Assembly (NCBI GenBank): GCA_945897695.1
Contig: CAMDGW010000056.1
Location: 1-12,420, forward strand
Length of the DNA: 12,420 nucleotides
From: Pseudobacteriovorax antillogorgiicola
Lineage (GTDB): Bacteria > Bdellovibrionota_B > Oligoflexia > Oligoflexales > RGVZ01
Direction of reading: 5' to 3'
Of the stretch, positions 1-7,959 are shown piece after piece. A program made the position numbers and the translations under genes. Numbering within the stretch: the stretch's first letter is position 1; each line of letters starts with the position of its first letter. The notes beneath the pieces are model-generated. The model was not told the DNA's origin and did not search any database. It saw only the letters and a program-made list of their open reading frames with translations.

Positions 1-90
1 AGTTATTGGCGTCATCTCCTGAAGAGTGAGCGCTTCTGCAAATGCCGCAAACAAATTTGCTACCCTGAAGAAAAACGCGCCGCATCATAA
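1..90 (+). CDS. possible 3' end of a truncated unknown gene
   Basis: The first plus-strand frame is open from the window edge to a TAA at 88-90, giving 29 residues that end in KRAAS. The tail is basic and has three cysteines close together (FCKCRKQIC). The other two plus frames hit stops within 30 bases. A gene ending here would converge on ettA with about 50 bases between the stops, a normal arrangement. An open run of 29 codons can easily arise by chance, so this is only a candidate and no family is recognised. The rest of the gene, if real, lies left of the window. Confidence 0.3.
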   Translation, partial: SYWRHLLKSERFCKCRKQICYPEEKRAAS

Positions 91-141
91 AACTTCGAAT
101 CGGGACCGGCCTAGCCGCACTGGGTGGCTTTGCTGTCATAA

Positions 142-1815
142 TTAACCCCTAGTCAATGGCTTGTACTTGATCCGATGAGGCTGGTCGGCTGCCATGCCAA
201 GACGACGCTTACGGTCGACTTCATAGTCCTGATAGTTACCTTCAAACCAGATAACCTTAGAGTCACCTTCAAATGCTAGGATGTGAGTCGCAATGCGATC
301 CAGGAACCAGCGGTCGTGACTGATGACACAGACGCAACCGGAGAAATTCAAAATAGCATCCTCCAGCGCTCGCAGGGTATCTACGTCAAGATCGTTTGTT
401 GGCTCGTCAAGAAGCAGTAGGTTTCCCCCACGTTTGATGGACTTGGCAAGATTTAGTCTGTTGCGCTCCCCGCCCGATAACCAGCCTACTTTTTTATTTT
501 GATCTGTGCCTTTGAATCCAAAGCTCGCAACATAGGCCCTAGATTGGATTTTTTGTCGCCCCCACTCGAAAACCTCTTCGCCTTCACTGAGATCGTCATA
601 GACCGATTTTTCTCCGTCTAGGCTGTCACGAGACTGGTCGACATAGGCGGTTTTGACGGTGTCGCCGATTCTCACGTCGCCACCGTTTGGGTGTTCAACT
701 CCAGCAATCATTTTGAAAAGAGTCGATTTTCCAGCGCCGTTAGGACCAATGATTCCGACAATAGCTCCTTTTGGAAAGTTGAAGCTCAGATTTTCAAACA
801 GGAGCTTATCTCCGAAAGCCTTGGACACTGCCTTGGCCTCGACAACTAGGTCTCCGAGTCTCGGTGCAGGCGGCATTTTGATTTCATTAATAGTCTCGTA
901 GGATTCCTCCTCCTGCGAAGCCATCTGTTCGTATGCTGCAAGGCGAGCTTTGCTTTTTGCTTGGCGTGCTTTTGCCGATTGGCGTACCCATTCCAATTCT
1001 TTTGCCAGTGCTTTGCGACGTGCCGACTCCTGTTTTTCCTCAACGGCAAGGCGCTTTTGCTTCTGATCAAGCCAGCTTGAGTAGTTTCCTTCCCAGGGAA
1101 TTCCGGATCCACGGTCGAGTTCTAATATCCACCCAGCAACATTATCCAGGAAGTAACGATCGTGAGTCACTGCGACAACGGTCCCCGGATAATCGTGAAG
1201 GAATCGCTCCAGCCAAGCCACACTTTCTGCGTCCAAGTGGTTTGTGGGTTCGTCAAGAATCAGCATGTCAGGCTTTTCAAGTAATAGTCGGCACAAAGCA
1301 ACGCGCCGCTTTTCGCCGCCTGATAGTACTTTTACGTTAGCATCTGGTGGTGGCAAACGAAGGGCATCCATCGCGATTTCAAGGTGGCGATCCAGTTCCC
1401 AAAGATTTTTGGCGTCAATTTCAGCCTGAACTTTCCCTTGCTCATCGATAACTTTGTTCATCTCATCATCGGAGAGTGGTTCGCAAAGTTTCATGGAAAG
1501 ATCTTCAAACTTTTGCAGAAGTGCTTTTTGGTCGGCAACCGCCAATTCGACATTGCCAAGTACTGTTTTTGTAGGATCCAGTTCTGGCTCCTGGGGCAGG
1601 TATCCCACTTTTAGACCAGGGGCAGGAAATGCTTCGCCTTGGAAGTTTTTGTCCACACCAGCCATAATTTTCAGAAGGGTCGACTTACCCGATCCATTCA
1701 AACCAAGCACACCAATCTTGGCGCCGGGCAGGAAAGAGAGGTAAATACCTTTTAGAACTTCTTTGGTTCCGTAAACTTTTCGAAGGTTTACCATATTATA
1801 TACATATTGGGTCAC
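142..1815 (-). CDS. ettA: energy-dependent translational throttle protein EttA (ABC-F ATPase)
   Basis: The product is 557 residues, matching the usual EttA length of about 555. It is a soluble twin-ATPase with no membrane segments. ABC domain 1 has Walker A GLNGSGKST (38-46), signature LSGGE (164-168) and Walker B LILDEPTNHLD (185-195). Domain 2 has GPNGAGKST (357-365), LSGGE (446-450) and LLLLDEPTNDLD (466-477). A short insertion in domain 1 (about 90-135) fits the EttA arm. The charged alpha-helical linker (about 245-305) fits the P-site tRNA interaction motif. The C-terminal PHRIKYKPL is typical of EttA. Known members bind the ribosomal E site and gate the first elongation steps according to the ATP/ADP ratio. 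The start is GTG at 1815, with GGAG (1823-1826) seven bases upstream; an in-frame ATG at 1794 is less well placed. Uup or another ABC-F is unlikely given the length and tail. Confidence 0.95.
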   Translation of the reverse strand: MTQYVYNMVNLRKVYGTKEVLKGIYLSFLPGAKIGVLGLNGSGKSTLLKIMAGVDKNFQGEAFPAPGLKVGYLPQEPELDPTKTVLGNVELAVADQKALLQKFEDLSMKLCEPLSDDEMNKVIDEQGKVQAEIDAKNLWELDRHLEIAMDALRLPPPDANVKVLSGGEKRRVALCRLLLEKPDMLILDEPTNHLDAESVAWLERFLHDYPGTVVAVTHDRYFLDNVAGWILELDRGSGIPWEGNYSSWLDQKQKRLAVEEKQESARRKALAKELEWVRQSAKARQAKSKARLAAYEQMASQEEESYETINEIKMPPAPRLGDLVVEAKAVSKAFGDKLLFENLSFNFPKGAIVGIIGPNGAGKSTLFKMIAGVEHPNGGDVRIGDTVKTAYVDQSRDSLDGEKSVYDDLSEGEEVFEWGRQKIQSRAYVASFGFKGTDQNKKVGWLSGGERNRLNLAKSIKRGGNLLLLDEPTNDLDVDTLRALEDAILNFSGCVCVISHDRWFLDRIATHILAFEGDSKVIWFEGNYQDYEVDRKRRLGMAADQPHRIKYKPLTRG

Positions 1816-1866
1816 AGGCTAACTCCAGAAAAATGTGAGGCCGATAAATTCGTAAATGAATCTGAA

Positions 1867-1895
1867 TTTTTAGCAGTTTACGGTCATTTTCACAA
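1867..1895 (-). promoter_or_regulatory. weak sigma-70-like promoter candidate for ettA
   Basis: On the minus strand TTGTGA (1890-1895) lies 17 bases from TAAAAA (1867-1872); each matches the consensus at 4 of 6 positions. It is in the roughly 100-base gap between ettA and the preceding gene, so ettA may have its own promoter rather than relying only on read-through from the polA-tatC cluster. AT-rich gaps often yield such matches, so this is weak. Confidence 0.3.
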
Positions 1896-1917
1896 TATGG
1901 ATTCAAACATGTAGAGG

Positions 1918-2688
1918 TCAGATTCCAAGCCAGACACCAGTGGCCAAGACTAACGAATAACCACGGATCATTCCACTCGTGGAGTGCAGCCTCGGAGATT
2001 GATTTAAACTGTCTGTGGATGAGCGTTTGGTGACTTCGACCCGGGCCCTTGAATAGACTGGGATTGTCGCACTCAACTTCATGTAGGCGGACTCGACCCT
2101 GGTGACAAGTAATTCCGGCTCATTACCAGTGGGGCGTGCCGGCTTCGTCCAGCTCCAGCCCGCTCCAGGCATCAAATAGACAGTGCCAAAGCCAGCCTTG
2201 AAGTCTTGCTCAAGGTAGTAATTATCTCGATCTTCTGGATTTCCTGTGGTCTTTCTATTACCGCCTATGTTTCGACCGGAAAGGTCCATATAGCCGGCCG
2301 CTACGGTAAGGATAGGGGTGGATCCTGATCTGAGCTCAGTTCCGGGAAAAGCCGTTCCATATTCCACGTCTAGGCCAGAGCCGTAAAAATCTGCATCAAA
2401 AGCACCATTTCGCGCGGTGTCCCAGGGTCCAGCTAGAAAATGAAATCGGCCCAAAATCCAGGCATTTTGTCTTATCCTGCCGTAGCCAGCCGTAAAAGAA
2501 GCTCCAGTTCCTGCGAACTCAGATCCGTCCGGAGCTGTAAACTGGTTGTGAATGGTGGATGCATCAAAGGACCAAACGGTTGTTCTTGCTGGTCTCGTTT
2601 TTAAGAGTTCCTCGTGATCCAGTTGAGACCCAGCTCCCAGTGCGCAGGTTGAAATCGTATAAAGACGCACCGTCAGAAAAATCTTCAT
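1918..2688 (-). CDS. unknown exported protein, possibly outer-membrane beta-barrel
   Basis: No family is recognised. From the ATG at 2688 the product is 256 residues and begins with MKIF and a short hydrophobic stretch to about residue 20 (ending CALGAG), which resembles a Sec signal peptide. There is no twin-arginine motif, so it is not an obvious Tat substrate despite following tatC. The remainder is rich in Gly, Tyr, Trp, Ser and Thr, with alternating hydrophobic/polar runs (about 61-85, 98-110, 125-135, 157-172, 194-220, 238-255) and no long helices, as in small outer-membrane barrels. It ends GVWLGI, without the classical terminal Phe. An in-frame ATG at 2718 would overlap the tatC end by 23 bases and add ten residues; neither start has a good ribosome binding site, and 2688 gives the more compact signal peptide. 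It probably belongs to the tatC transcript. Confidence 0.7.
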   Translation of the reverse strand: MKIFLTVRLYTISTCALGAGSQLDHEELLKTRPARTTVWSFDASTIHNQFTAPDGSEFAGTGASFTAGYGRIRQNAWILGRFHFLAGPWDTARNGAFDADFYGSGLDVEYGTAFPGTELRSGSTPILTVAAGYMDLSGRNIGGNRKTTGNPEDRDNYYLEQDFKAGFGTVYLMPGAGWSWTKPARPTGNEPELLVTRVESAYMKLSATIPVYSRARVEVTKRSSTDSLNQSPRLHSTSGMIRGYSLVLATGVWLGI

Positions 2689-2695
2689 GACAAGC

Positions 2696-3487
2696 TTAAT
2701 TTTTAGTTTCTGCTGCATGGCTGACCGTTTCTACTCTATTGCGCTTGATCATACGAATGATCAAAATTGATATCTCGTACATAAGATAGCACGGGATAGC
2801 CATGCCGAGCATTGAAATTGGATCGGGCGGCGTAATGATCGCTGCGACGATCAGAATAATAACAAACGTAAGCCGGCGTTGTGCGGCTAGGGATTCGGCT
2901 GACACAATGTCAAGCATGGCTAAAAGCACAAGAAGCACTGGTGTTTCAAAAACTAGTCCAAAGCCTAGGATCATGACATTTACGAGCGACATATAATCAG
3001 TAATCGTGATGATGGGCGCCGCAACCTCAAGTCCGATTCCAACCAAGTAACTCAGCGCCATCGGAAGCATGAAGAAATAACAAAAGGCTACTCCTGTTAA
3101 AAAACAGCAAATAGTTGCGACAATAAAAGGAAGCACATAGCGCCGCTCCTTGGGGTAGAGAGCTGGCTCGAGAAACTTCCAAAACTGATAGAGCCATGCT
3201 GGCGCTCCGCAAATAACGGACATCAAAAAGGCCACTTTAATGTTGACCATAAATACGTCCATTGGTCCGGTAAAATGAAGTGCGGCTGTCCCCGGAGGAA
3301 GAGCTTCTTCCAGTGGCTTTTTCAGAAAGGTCAGAATCTTCGTGCTGAAAGCCAGAGAAATAACAAACAAAATAACGATGGTAAAAAGTGCCTTGACTAA
3401 TCGACTCCGTAGCTCATCTAAGTGACTCCAGAGTCCCATGATTTTTCCACCACCAATCAGTTTTTCTTCGTCTCGCTGCTGATTCAT
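2696..3487 (-). CDS. tatC: Sec-independent (Tat) protein translocase subunit TatC
   Basis: TatC is the inner-membrane receptor that recognises twin-arginine signal peptides and assembles with TatA/TatB to export folded proteins. The product is 263 residues with about six membrane segments (roughly 33-49, 82-104, 119-140, 167-190, 205-219, 224-246). Family signatures are present: cytosolic HLDELRSRL (22-30) with the conserved Glu25, FLEPALYPKERR (105-116) with Glu114 (equivalent to E. coli Glu103), FETPV with Glu181 in a membrane segment, and TPPDPIS (219-225) before the last helix. The start is ATG at 3485-3487: it overlaps the polA TGA as TGATG and has GGAGG seven bases upstream. A longer form from 3505 would overlap polA further and lacks such a site. 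No tatA or tatB lies in the window. Confidence 0.96.
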   Translation of the reverse strand: MNQQRDEEKLIGGGKIMGLWSHLDELRSRLVKALFTIVILFVISLAFSTKILTFLKKPLEEALPPGTAALHFTGPMDVFMVNIKVAFLMSVICGAPAWLYQFWKFLEPALYPKERRYVLPFIVATICCFLTGVAFCYFFMLPMALSYLVGIGLEVAAPIITITDYMSLVNVMILGFGLVFETPVLLVLLAMLDIVSAESLAAQRRLTFVIILIVAAIITPPDPISMLGMAIPCYLMYEISILIIRMIKRNRVETVSHAAETKN

Positions 3488-3499
3488 CAATGGGCCTCC
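3485..3499 (-). promoter_or_regulatory. ribosome binding site and stop/start overlap, polA to tatC
   Basis: GGAGG (3495-3499, minus strand) sits seven bases before an ATG that shares bases with the polA stop (TGATG). This decides the tatC start and suggests translational coupling, with ribosomes finishing polA able to reinitiate on tatC. Confidence 0.75.
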
Positions 3500-6315
3500 A
3501 GCCAATTCCGGCCAGACCCGACTTCAACTTTGAGTGGGACCGAGAGGTCCATCGCATGTTCCATTGCGTCACGAACTAGTTCGATCAATTGATTTCTTGA
3601 GGCCTCGCTACATTCAAAAACCAATTCGTCATGGACTTGCATGAGCATGACCGCGTCAAGATTCGATTCATCTAAACGCTTTTGGATCTCAATCATGGCT
3701 AATTTAATAAGGTCAGCAGCACTTCCTTGAATAGGGCTATTGACGGCCATGTTTTCGCCATTCACGGCAACGAGACGTTCTTTTGAGTTAATTTCCGGAA
3801 TGGGGCGTCTACGACCGGTCATAGTCCAGCTATAACCTGTGTCGAGAGTGGTCTTTTTTGCTTTGTCGATGTAGGTACGAATGCGCGGGAATCCATCAAA
3901 ATATTTTTCAATGAATGTCTTAGCTTCGGACATGGAAACGCCTGTTTCGCGAGCCAGCCGCTGTGGTCCCATGCCGTAGATAATTCCAAAGTTAATGGCT
4001 TTGGCGTTTGAGCGGAGGTCTGGCGTAACCTGGTCAGCCATCACACCAAAAATACGACAAGCTGTCGCCGTGTGAATATCAAGACCAGAGGCAAACGCAG
4101 CTTTGAGTCCTTCATCGTCAGCAATGTGGGCCAATAAACGTAGCTCGATCTGCGAATAGTCCGCTGAAACGATCACGCGATCCTTCGACGGTGCGGTAAA
4201 TGCTTTTCGGATTTCTCGCCCTTCCTCTTTGCGGATTGGAATATTCTGTAAGTTGGGATCACTAGAACTGAGTCGTCCGGTCGCAGTACCCGTCTGATGG
4301 AAACTAGTGTGAATTCTGCTGGTTTTTGGATTGATCAACTGTGGCAGGGCGTCTACATAGGTGTTTTTAAGTTTTGTAACTGTTCGGTACTCGAGAATAG
4401 CTCTTGGGAGAGGATGTTCCTCTAAGGACTCAAGTACAGAAACATCGGTAGAGTAGCCAGTCTTTGTCTTTTTTAACTTACTGATTCCAAGTGTGGTATG
4501 AATGGCGAGCTTTTCGAACAAAATTGTCTGTAACTGTTTGGTACTGTTGATGTTAAACTCTTCGCCAGCTTCCTTGTAGATAACCTGTTCAAGTTCTTTT
4601 GCACGACGATCCAGTTTTGTCGAAATTTCTCCAAGCGCTTCGGCATCAATGTGGACCCCTGTCTGTTCCATTTTCGCAATCACGGGAGCTAGGGGGACTT
4701 CGATATTCGCATAGACGTCGTATAGGTTTGCGTCTCTTAGTTTTTGAGCAAGACATTCGTGAAGTTGAATGACGACATCGGCATCCTCACAGGCATAAGC
4801 GGTCAGATCATCTAAAGGTACGTCAATCATTGGCGTTTGGTACTTTGGGCCCATAAGCGCTGTGGTGGGTATTTTTTTGAATTGAAGTTGTTCAAGGGCG
4901 CAAAAATCAAGTCCATGTTCGCGGGATAGTGGATTTAGCACGTAGCTAGCAAGCATCGTGTCTCCCCAGGGGCCCGTAACCGAGATTCCAATGTTATGCA
5001 GCATCTGAATGTCAAATTTTAGATTATGCGCAATTTTTGTTTTCGTTGGGTCCGCAAAAATCAAACGTAGTTGATCTTTGATAAACTCGGGCGTTACCCA
5101 TCCTGATAGGTGCTTAGGTACCATCGGAATATACCAGGCCTTCCCGGCAGTGGTTGAAACGCTCAGACCAATGGGAGTGTCCATAATCTTGTCGAGTCCG
5201 GTAGTCTCGGTATCAAAGCTAAACGCTTTGGCATCTTTAAGCTCTTGTATGACCTTCAATATGAGTTCGGCAGAGTTCGCTAGCAAGTAGTCTTTTCCGA
5301 GCTTTTCCATGCTGCCATTGCTATGATGGGCTGCGTCACTTGCAGGGTTTTTCTCGCTTGCCTTCGGCTCGGTTGCCATGGCTTCTGTAGAAACTTTCTC
5401 ATGGACTTCTGGGCCGACAATCTTGTCTTTGACTTTTGTCGTCAGGCCCCGAAACTCAAGTCTTGTATATAAATCGAGAAGTTTGTCGTTGGCGAGAGCG
5501 TCTTGATTGAGATTCATTTCGTCTGGACTAATATCGAGGGGAATATCTGTCTTGATAGTAACCAGTTCTCGAGAAAGAAATGCATTTTGCTTGTCTGCTT
5601 CCAGAGCATTCTTAAGTTTGTTGTTCGAAATATTCTCCAGGTTCGCGTAGATCTTTTCGAGCGTTCCAAATTCTGAAATTAGTTTTGCAGCTCCTTTGTC
5701 GCCAATACCGTGAACGCCGGGCACATTGTCTGAGGTGTCGCCGATAAGCGCTAAAACGTCGATGACTTGCTCAGGCTTGCAACCGAATTTCTGTTTTACG
5801 CCGTCGTAACTTACCAGGAGGGCTGGCTCGTTTTTTTTGGGGGCGTAAATATAGACTGATGAGCTGATGAGCTGCATAAAATCTTTGTCGCCAGACACAA
5901 TGAAACAGTGGAGATTTTCACCTGCGAACTTGCGGCAAATCGATCCAATGAGATCGTCAGCTTCCATGCCTGGTTGTCGAAGAACCGGGATTCCCATTGC
6001 CGAAAAAAGCTCAAAGAAATACGGCAATTGATCAGCTAGATCCGCTGGCATTTCTGTGCGATTGGCTTTGTACTGTGGGTACATGTCGTGGCGAAAGGTT
6101 TTTTCCTTGCTGTCTGTTGCGACGATTACCATGTCAGGTTTCTCGTCTTCAATCAGCTTAGTCATAAACAGTGCGCTGCCGAAAACTGCGGACGTATGAA
6201 TGCCTGAAGAAGTCATCAAAGGCCGCTGCCCAAATGCGTGATAGTTTCGAAAAGCCATGGCCATCGCGTCAATGATGAAAAGTTTTTTCACAGAGCCCAT
6301 GTGGATATCTTTCAC
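3487..6315 (-). CDS. polA: DNA polymerase I
   Basis: This enzyme fills gaps in repair and replaces Okazaki primers. The product is 942 residues with all three domains. The 5' nuclease domain (about 10-300) has EADDLIG (118-124), SGDKD (141-145) and GDTSDNVPG (192-200), followed by the helix-hairpin-helix. A low-complexity linker (about 300-340) follows. The 3'-5' proofreading domain (about 342-530) keeps its acidic residues: DTE (368-370), NLKFD (431-435) and YACED (507-511). The polymerase domain has motif A DYSQIE (719-724), motif B from Arg768 through Lys772, Phe776 and Tyr780, and motif C HDE (895-897). Proofreading therefore looks intact, unlike Taq-type enzymes. The start is GTG (6313-6315), overlapping the ridA stop as GTGA, with a weak GGGA upstream. 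An in-frame ATG at 6300 would remove five residues and is a fair alternative. Confidence 0.97.
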   Translation of the reverse strand: MKDIHMGSVKKLFIIDAMAMAFRNYHAFGQRPLMTSSGIHTSAVFGSALFMTKLIEDEKPDMVIVATDSKEKTFRHDMYPQYKANRTEMPADLADQLPYFFELFSAMGIPVLRQPGMEADDLIGSICRKFAGENLHCFIVSGDKDFMQLISSSVYIYAPKKNEPALLVSYDGVKQKFGCKPEQVIDVLALIGDTSDNVPGVHGIGDKGAAKLISEFGTLEKIYANLENISNNKLKNALEADKQNAFLSRELVTIKTDIPLDISPDEMNLNQDALANDKLLDLYTRLEFRGLTTKVKDKIVGPEVHEKVSTEAMATEPKASEKNPASDAAHHSNGSMEKLGKDYLLANSAELILKVIQELKDAKAFSFDTETTGLDKIMDTPIGLSVSTTAGKAWYIPMVPKHLSGWVTPEFIKDQLRLIFADPTKTKIAHNLKFDIQMLHNIGISVTGPWGDTMLASYVLNPLSREHGLDFCALEQLQFKKIPTTALMGPKYQTPMIDVPLDDLTAYACEDADVVIQLHECLAQKLRDANLYDVYANIEVPLAPVIAKMEQTGVHIDAEALGEISTKLDRRAKELEQVIYKEAGEEFNINSTKQLQTILFEKLAIHTTLGISKLKKTKTGYSTDVSVLESLEEHPLPRAILEYRTVTKLKNTYVDALPQLINPKTSRIHTSFHQTGTATGRLSSSDPNLQNIPIRKEEGREIRKAFTAPSKDRVIVSADYSQIELRLLAHIADDEGLKAAFASGLDIHTATACRIFGVMADQVTPDLRSNAKAINFGIIYGMGPQRLARETGVSMSEAKTFIEKYFDGFPRIRTYIDKAKKTTLDTGYSWTMTGRRRPIPEINSKERLVAVNGENMAVNSPIQGSAADLIKLAMIEIQKRLDESNLDAVMLMQVHDELVFECSEASRNQLIELVRDAMEHAMDLSVPLKVEVGSGRNWLEAH

Positions 6316-6737
6316 TTGCTAGTCCCATCTGCGATGACTTTCATCTCGATGAGGTTGAGTCCGGGTAACTCTTTTACAGCAACCGTGGTTCTGGTGGGAA
6401 AAGGCGATATGCCCTCAAAGAATTCATTCCAAACTTGGTTCATTATGGAAAATTGATCGGTCATACTTGTCAGGAAAACCTGAACATCAGCGATGTCGCT
6501 GCGAGACAATCCATTATCTTTGAGTACGGCTTCGACATTTTTAAAGACTCCGCGTACCTGCTTTTCAAAGTCGATAGCGATCGCTTTGCCGGCATGGTCA
6601 AACGTGACGCCCGCCCAGATATCCGTCTTTGGGTCGCGACATCCTTGACCGGCTATAAATAATAAATCCCCGACTCGTCTGGCGTGGCTATAGGTGGCCA
6701 AAGGTTTCGTTAGTTTACTTGTGGGTGCTTGCGGCAT
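6312..6737 (-). CDS. RidA/YjgF-family enamine/imine deaminase
   Basis: The product is a 141-residue single-domain protein of the RidA superfamily, which includes enzymes that hydrolyse reactive enamine/imine intermediates released by PLP enzymes. The active-site Arg is present in PTRTTVAV (Arg116, equivalent to E. coli Arg105), as is the Glu in IEMKVIA (Glu131, equivalent to Glu120). The motif ARRVGDLLFIAGQGCR near the N terminus resembles the 2-aminomuconate deaminase-like branch more than classical RidA, but no aromatic-degradation genes are nearby, so the substrate is unknown. It starts at ATG 6735-6737 with a weak GGGG-type site upstream. It is the first gene of the cluster and its TGA overlaps the polA GTG. 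No signal peptide is seen, so it is probably cytosolic. Confidence 0.9.
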   Translation of the reverse strand: MPQAPTSKLTKPLATYSHARRVGDLLFIAGQGCRDPKTDIWAGVTFDHAGKAIAIDFEKQVRGVFKNVEAVLKDNGLSRSDIADVQVFLTSMTDQFSIMNQVWNEFFEGISPFPTRTTVAVKELPGLNLIEMKVIADGTSK

Positions 6738-6862
6738 TCGATGACCCCAATTATTTGCGTCATGTGATCGGTTTAGGTGGATCAGTTAATGACCTTCGTG
6801 GGGCTGTGTCTACCAAAAAGAGTCGGGGTTCAATGTTCTTCTGACATTGGGCGCGTGCGAGT

Positions 6863-6892
6863 TTGACAGACTCTCGCATATTTGGTTCTAAT
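6863..6892 (+). promoter_or_regulatory. sigma-70-like promoter for the 6946 gene
   Basis: A perfect -35 TTGACA (6863-6868) is 18 bases from TCTAAT (6887-6892), a 5 of 6 match to the -10 consensus. Transcription would start near 6899, leaving a leader of about 47 bases before the GTG at 6946. It is the best promoter match noticed in the window and lies in the divergent gap between ridA and the rightward genes. Confidence 0.65.
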
Positions 6893-6945
6893 GACCGAGT
6901 ACACTAATAATTTGTGCAAAAAACAAGCAATTTTTGGGGGCTGCG

Positions 6946-7902
6946 GTGGGCAAGAATTGGACAATCATACCGGGATCACTAGCCTTGAGCATGACGATTT
7001 TTATGCTATCAGTGTCCGGGACCTTGGCTGCACCCGCTCAGGATAAAGTAGAAAAAAACAAATCTGAAGAGCAAGTTGCAACGTCCTGGTCCAAGTTGAA
7101 CATCGAAAAGCGCTGCGAAGGGCTGTTGAAGTTTTTTAATCAGCATTCATCCGCCCTGATTCCCGAGTGGACCTTGATCAAACCTCAATGTGTGATCTCA
7201 GGAAGTGTTGACCAAGATCTTACTTGGTCCTTTGAGGCGAGCTGGCAGCGGGGTGCAAAGGCACTGCCGCTTCGCTATGTTGTTGCTGAAATGCGCTTGC
7301 AAAAGCCTCGCACAACTTGGTGCGTTGTTAAAGGAAAGAAGTCAGCCTGCGCCGCGCCATGGGAAAATGGATTCTCAACAGGGGATCTTTTTCCTAAAAA
7401 AGACGCTGCAATTGCGGCATTCCAGGGAATATTGACCCTTTCGCCTGGCTTCCTCACCTTGGCCTCACGTCTTGACGAGTGGGTCAGCAAAGCAGGCGAT
7501 GAGCTTAAAATTTTTGACCTAACTTATTCGGAATGGGTTCGCGCGTGGGCAAAGGCACCGAGGTCTTTGCCTGTTAAAAAAGAGATTTTTCTGGCTGAGT
7601 TTAAAGTGGATACAGAGTCTCCTCTAACAGGCCTTGTGAAACCAAAGGAACAGATGCCGATGGAGCTACGGGAGTGTCTTGGTTGTGCAAAGACAGCGTG
7701 TGAAAAATCCCCCATTAGTTTCATGTTTTGGGATCTGGGGCTGACTGTCTCGAGAGAGACAACTCCTGAGGAGCGTCAGGCCTCTGGCCTGAAATCAGGG
7801 CGCGCATCATGGGTCATGATGGAGCCCACTCCATACGTGGCCAGTGTGCCCAAATGGTTGTTTTTGTGCGGATCCCATCGGATGAGTGTGCAGAAATTCT
7901 AA
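6946..7902 (+). CDS. unknown secreted protein with eight cysteines
   Basis: No family is recognised. From GTG 6946 the product is 318 residues. It starts MGKNW, followed by a hydrophobic stretch (about 6-28) and a likely signal-peptidase site around TLAAPAQ, so it should be exported. The mature part has an acidic/Lys-rich start and then a mixed globular region rich in Trp. Eight cysteines (57, 82, 126, 135, 244, 247, 252, 308) are an even number and fit disulfides in the periplasm. Three form CLGCAKTAC (244-252), which could instead bind a metal; it is not a CXXCH haem motif. The start is chosen because GGGGG (6936-6940) lies five bases upstream of the GTG; an in-frame TTG at 6934 would overlap that site. 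The downstream OPT transporter gene begins 57 bases after the stop with no hairpin between them, so co-transcription is likely and a functional link possible. Confidence 0.75.
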   Translation: MGKNWTIIPGSLALSMTIFMLSVSGTLAAPAQDKVEKNKSEEQVATSWSKLNIEKRCEGLLKFFNQHSSALIPEWTLIKPQCVISGSVDQDLTWSFEASWQRGAKALPLRYVVAEMRLQKPRTTWCVVKGKKSACAAPWENGFSTGDLFPKKDAAIAAFQGILTLSPGFLTLASRLDEWVSKAGDELKIFDLTYSEWVRAWAKAPRSLPVKKEIFLAEFKVDTESPLTGLVKPKEQMPMELRECLGCAKTACEKSPISFMFWDLGLTVSRETTPEERQASGLKSGRASWVMMEPTPYVASVPKWLFLCGSHRMSVQKF

Positions 7903-7959
7903 GAGCAATGATTTTTTTTAAGATATTGATCATGAACGTGGAACAAACTTGGGGATGAA

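Noticed and set aside
933..1340. 135-codon open frame antisense to ettA
   Set aside because: It lies entirely opposite conserved ABC-F coding sequence and shows no family features.
6752..6757. AATAAT on the minus strand as the -10 element for ridA
   Set aside because: It has no -35 match at proper spacing and would leave a leader too short to hold a ribosome binding site.
7747..7760. GTCTCGAGAGAGAC palindrome
   Set aside because: It is a short palindrome inside the coding region of the secreted protein, with no regulatory context.
7911..7920. T-rich run between the secreted protein and OPT genes, as a terminator
   Set aside because: No stem-loop precedes the run, so it does not look like an intrinsic terminator.
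7932..7958. Eight-codon open frame ending one base before the OPT start, as a leader peptide
   Set aside because: There is no ribosome binding site, codon bias or attenuator hairpin; such tiny frames are common by chance.
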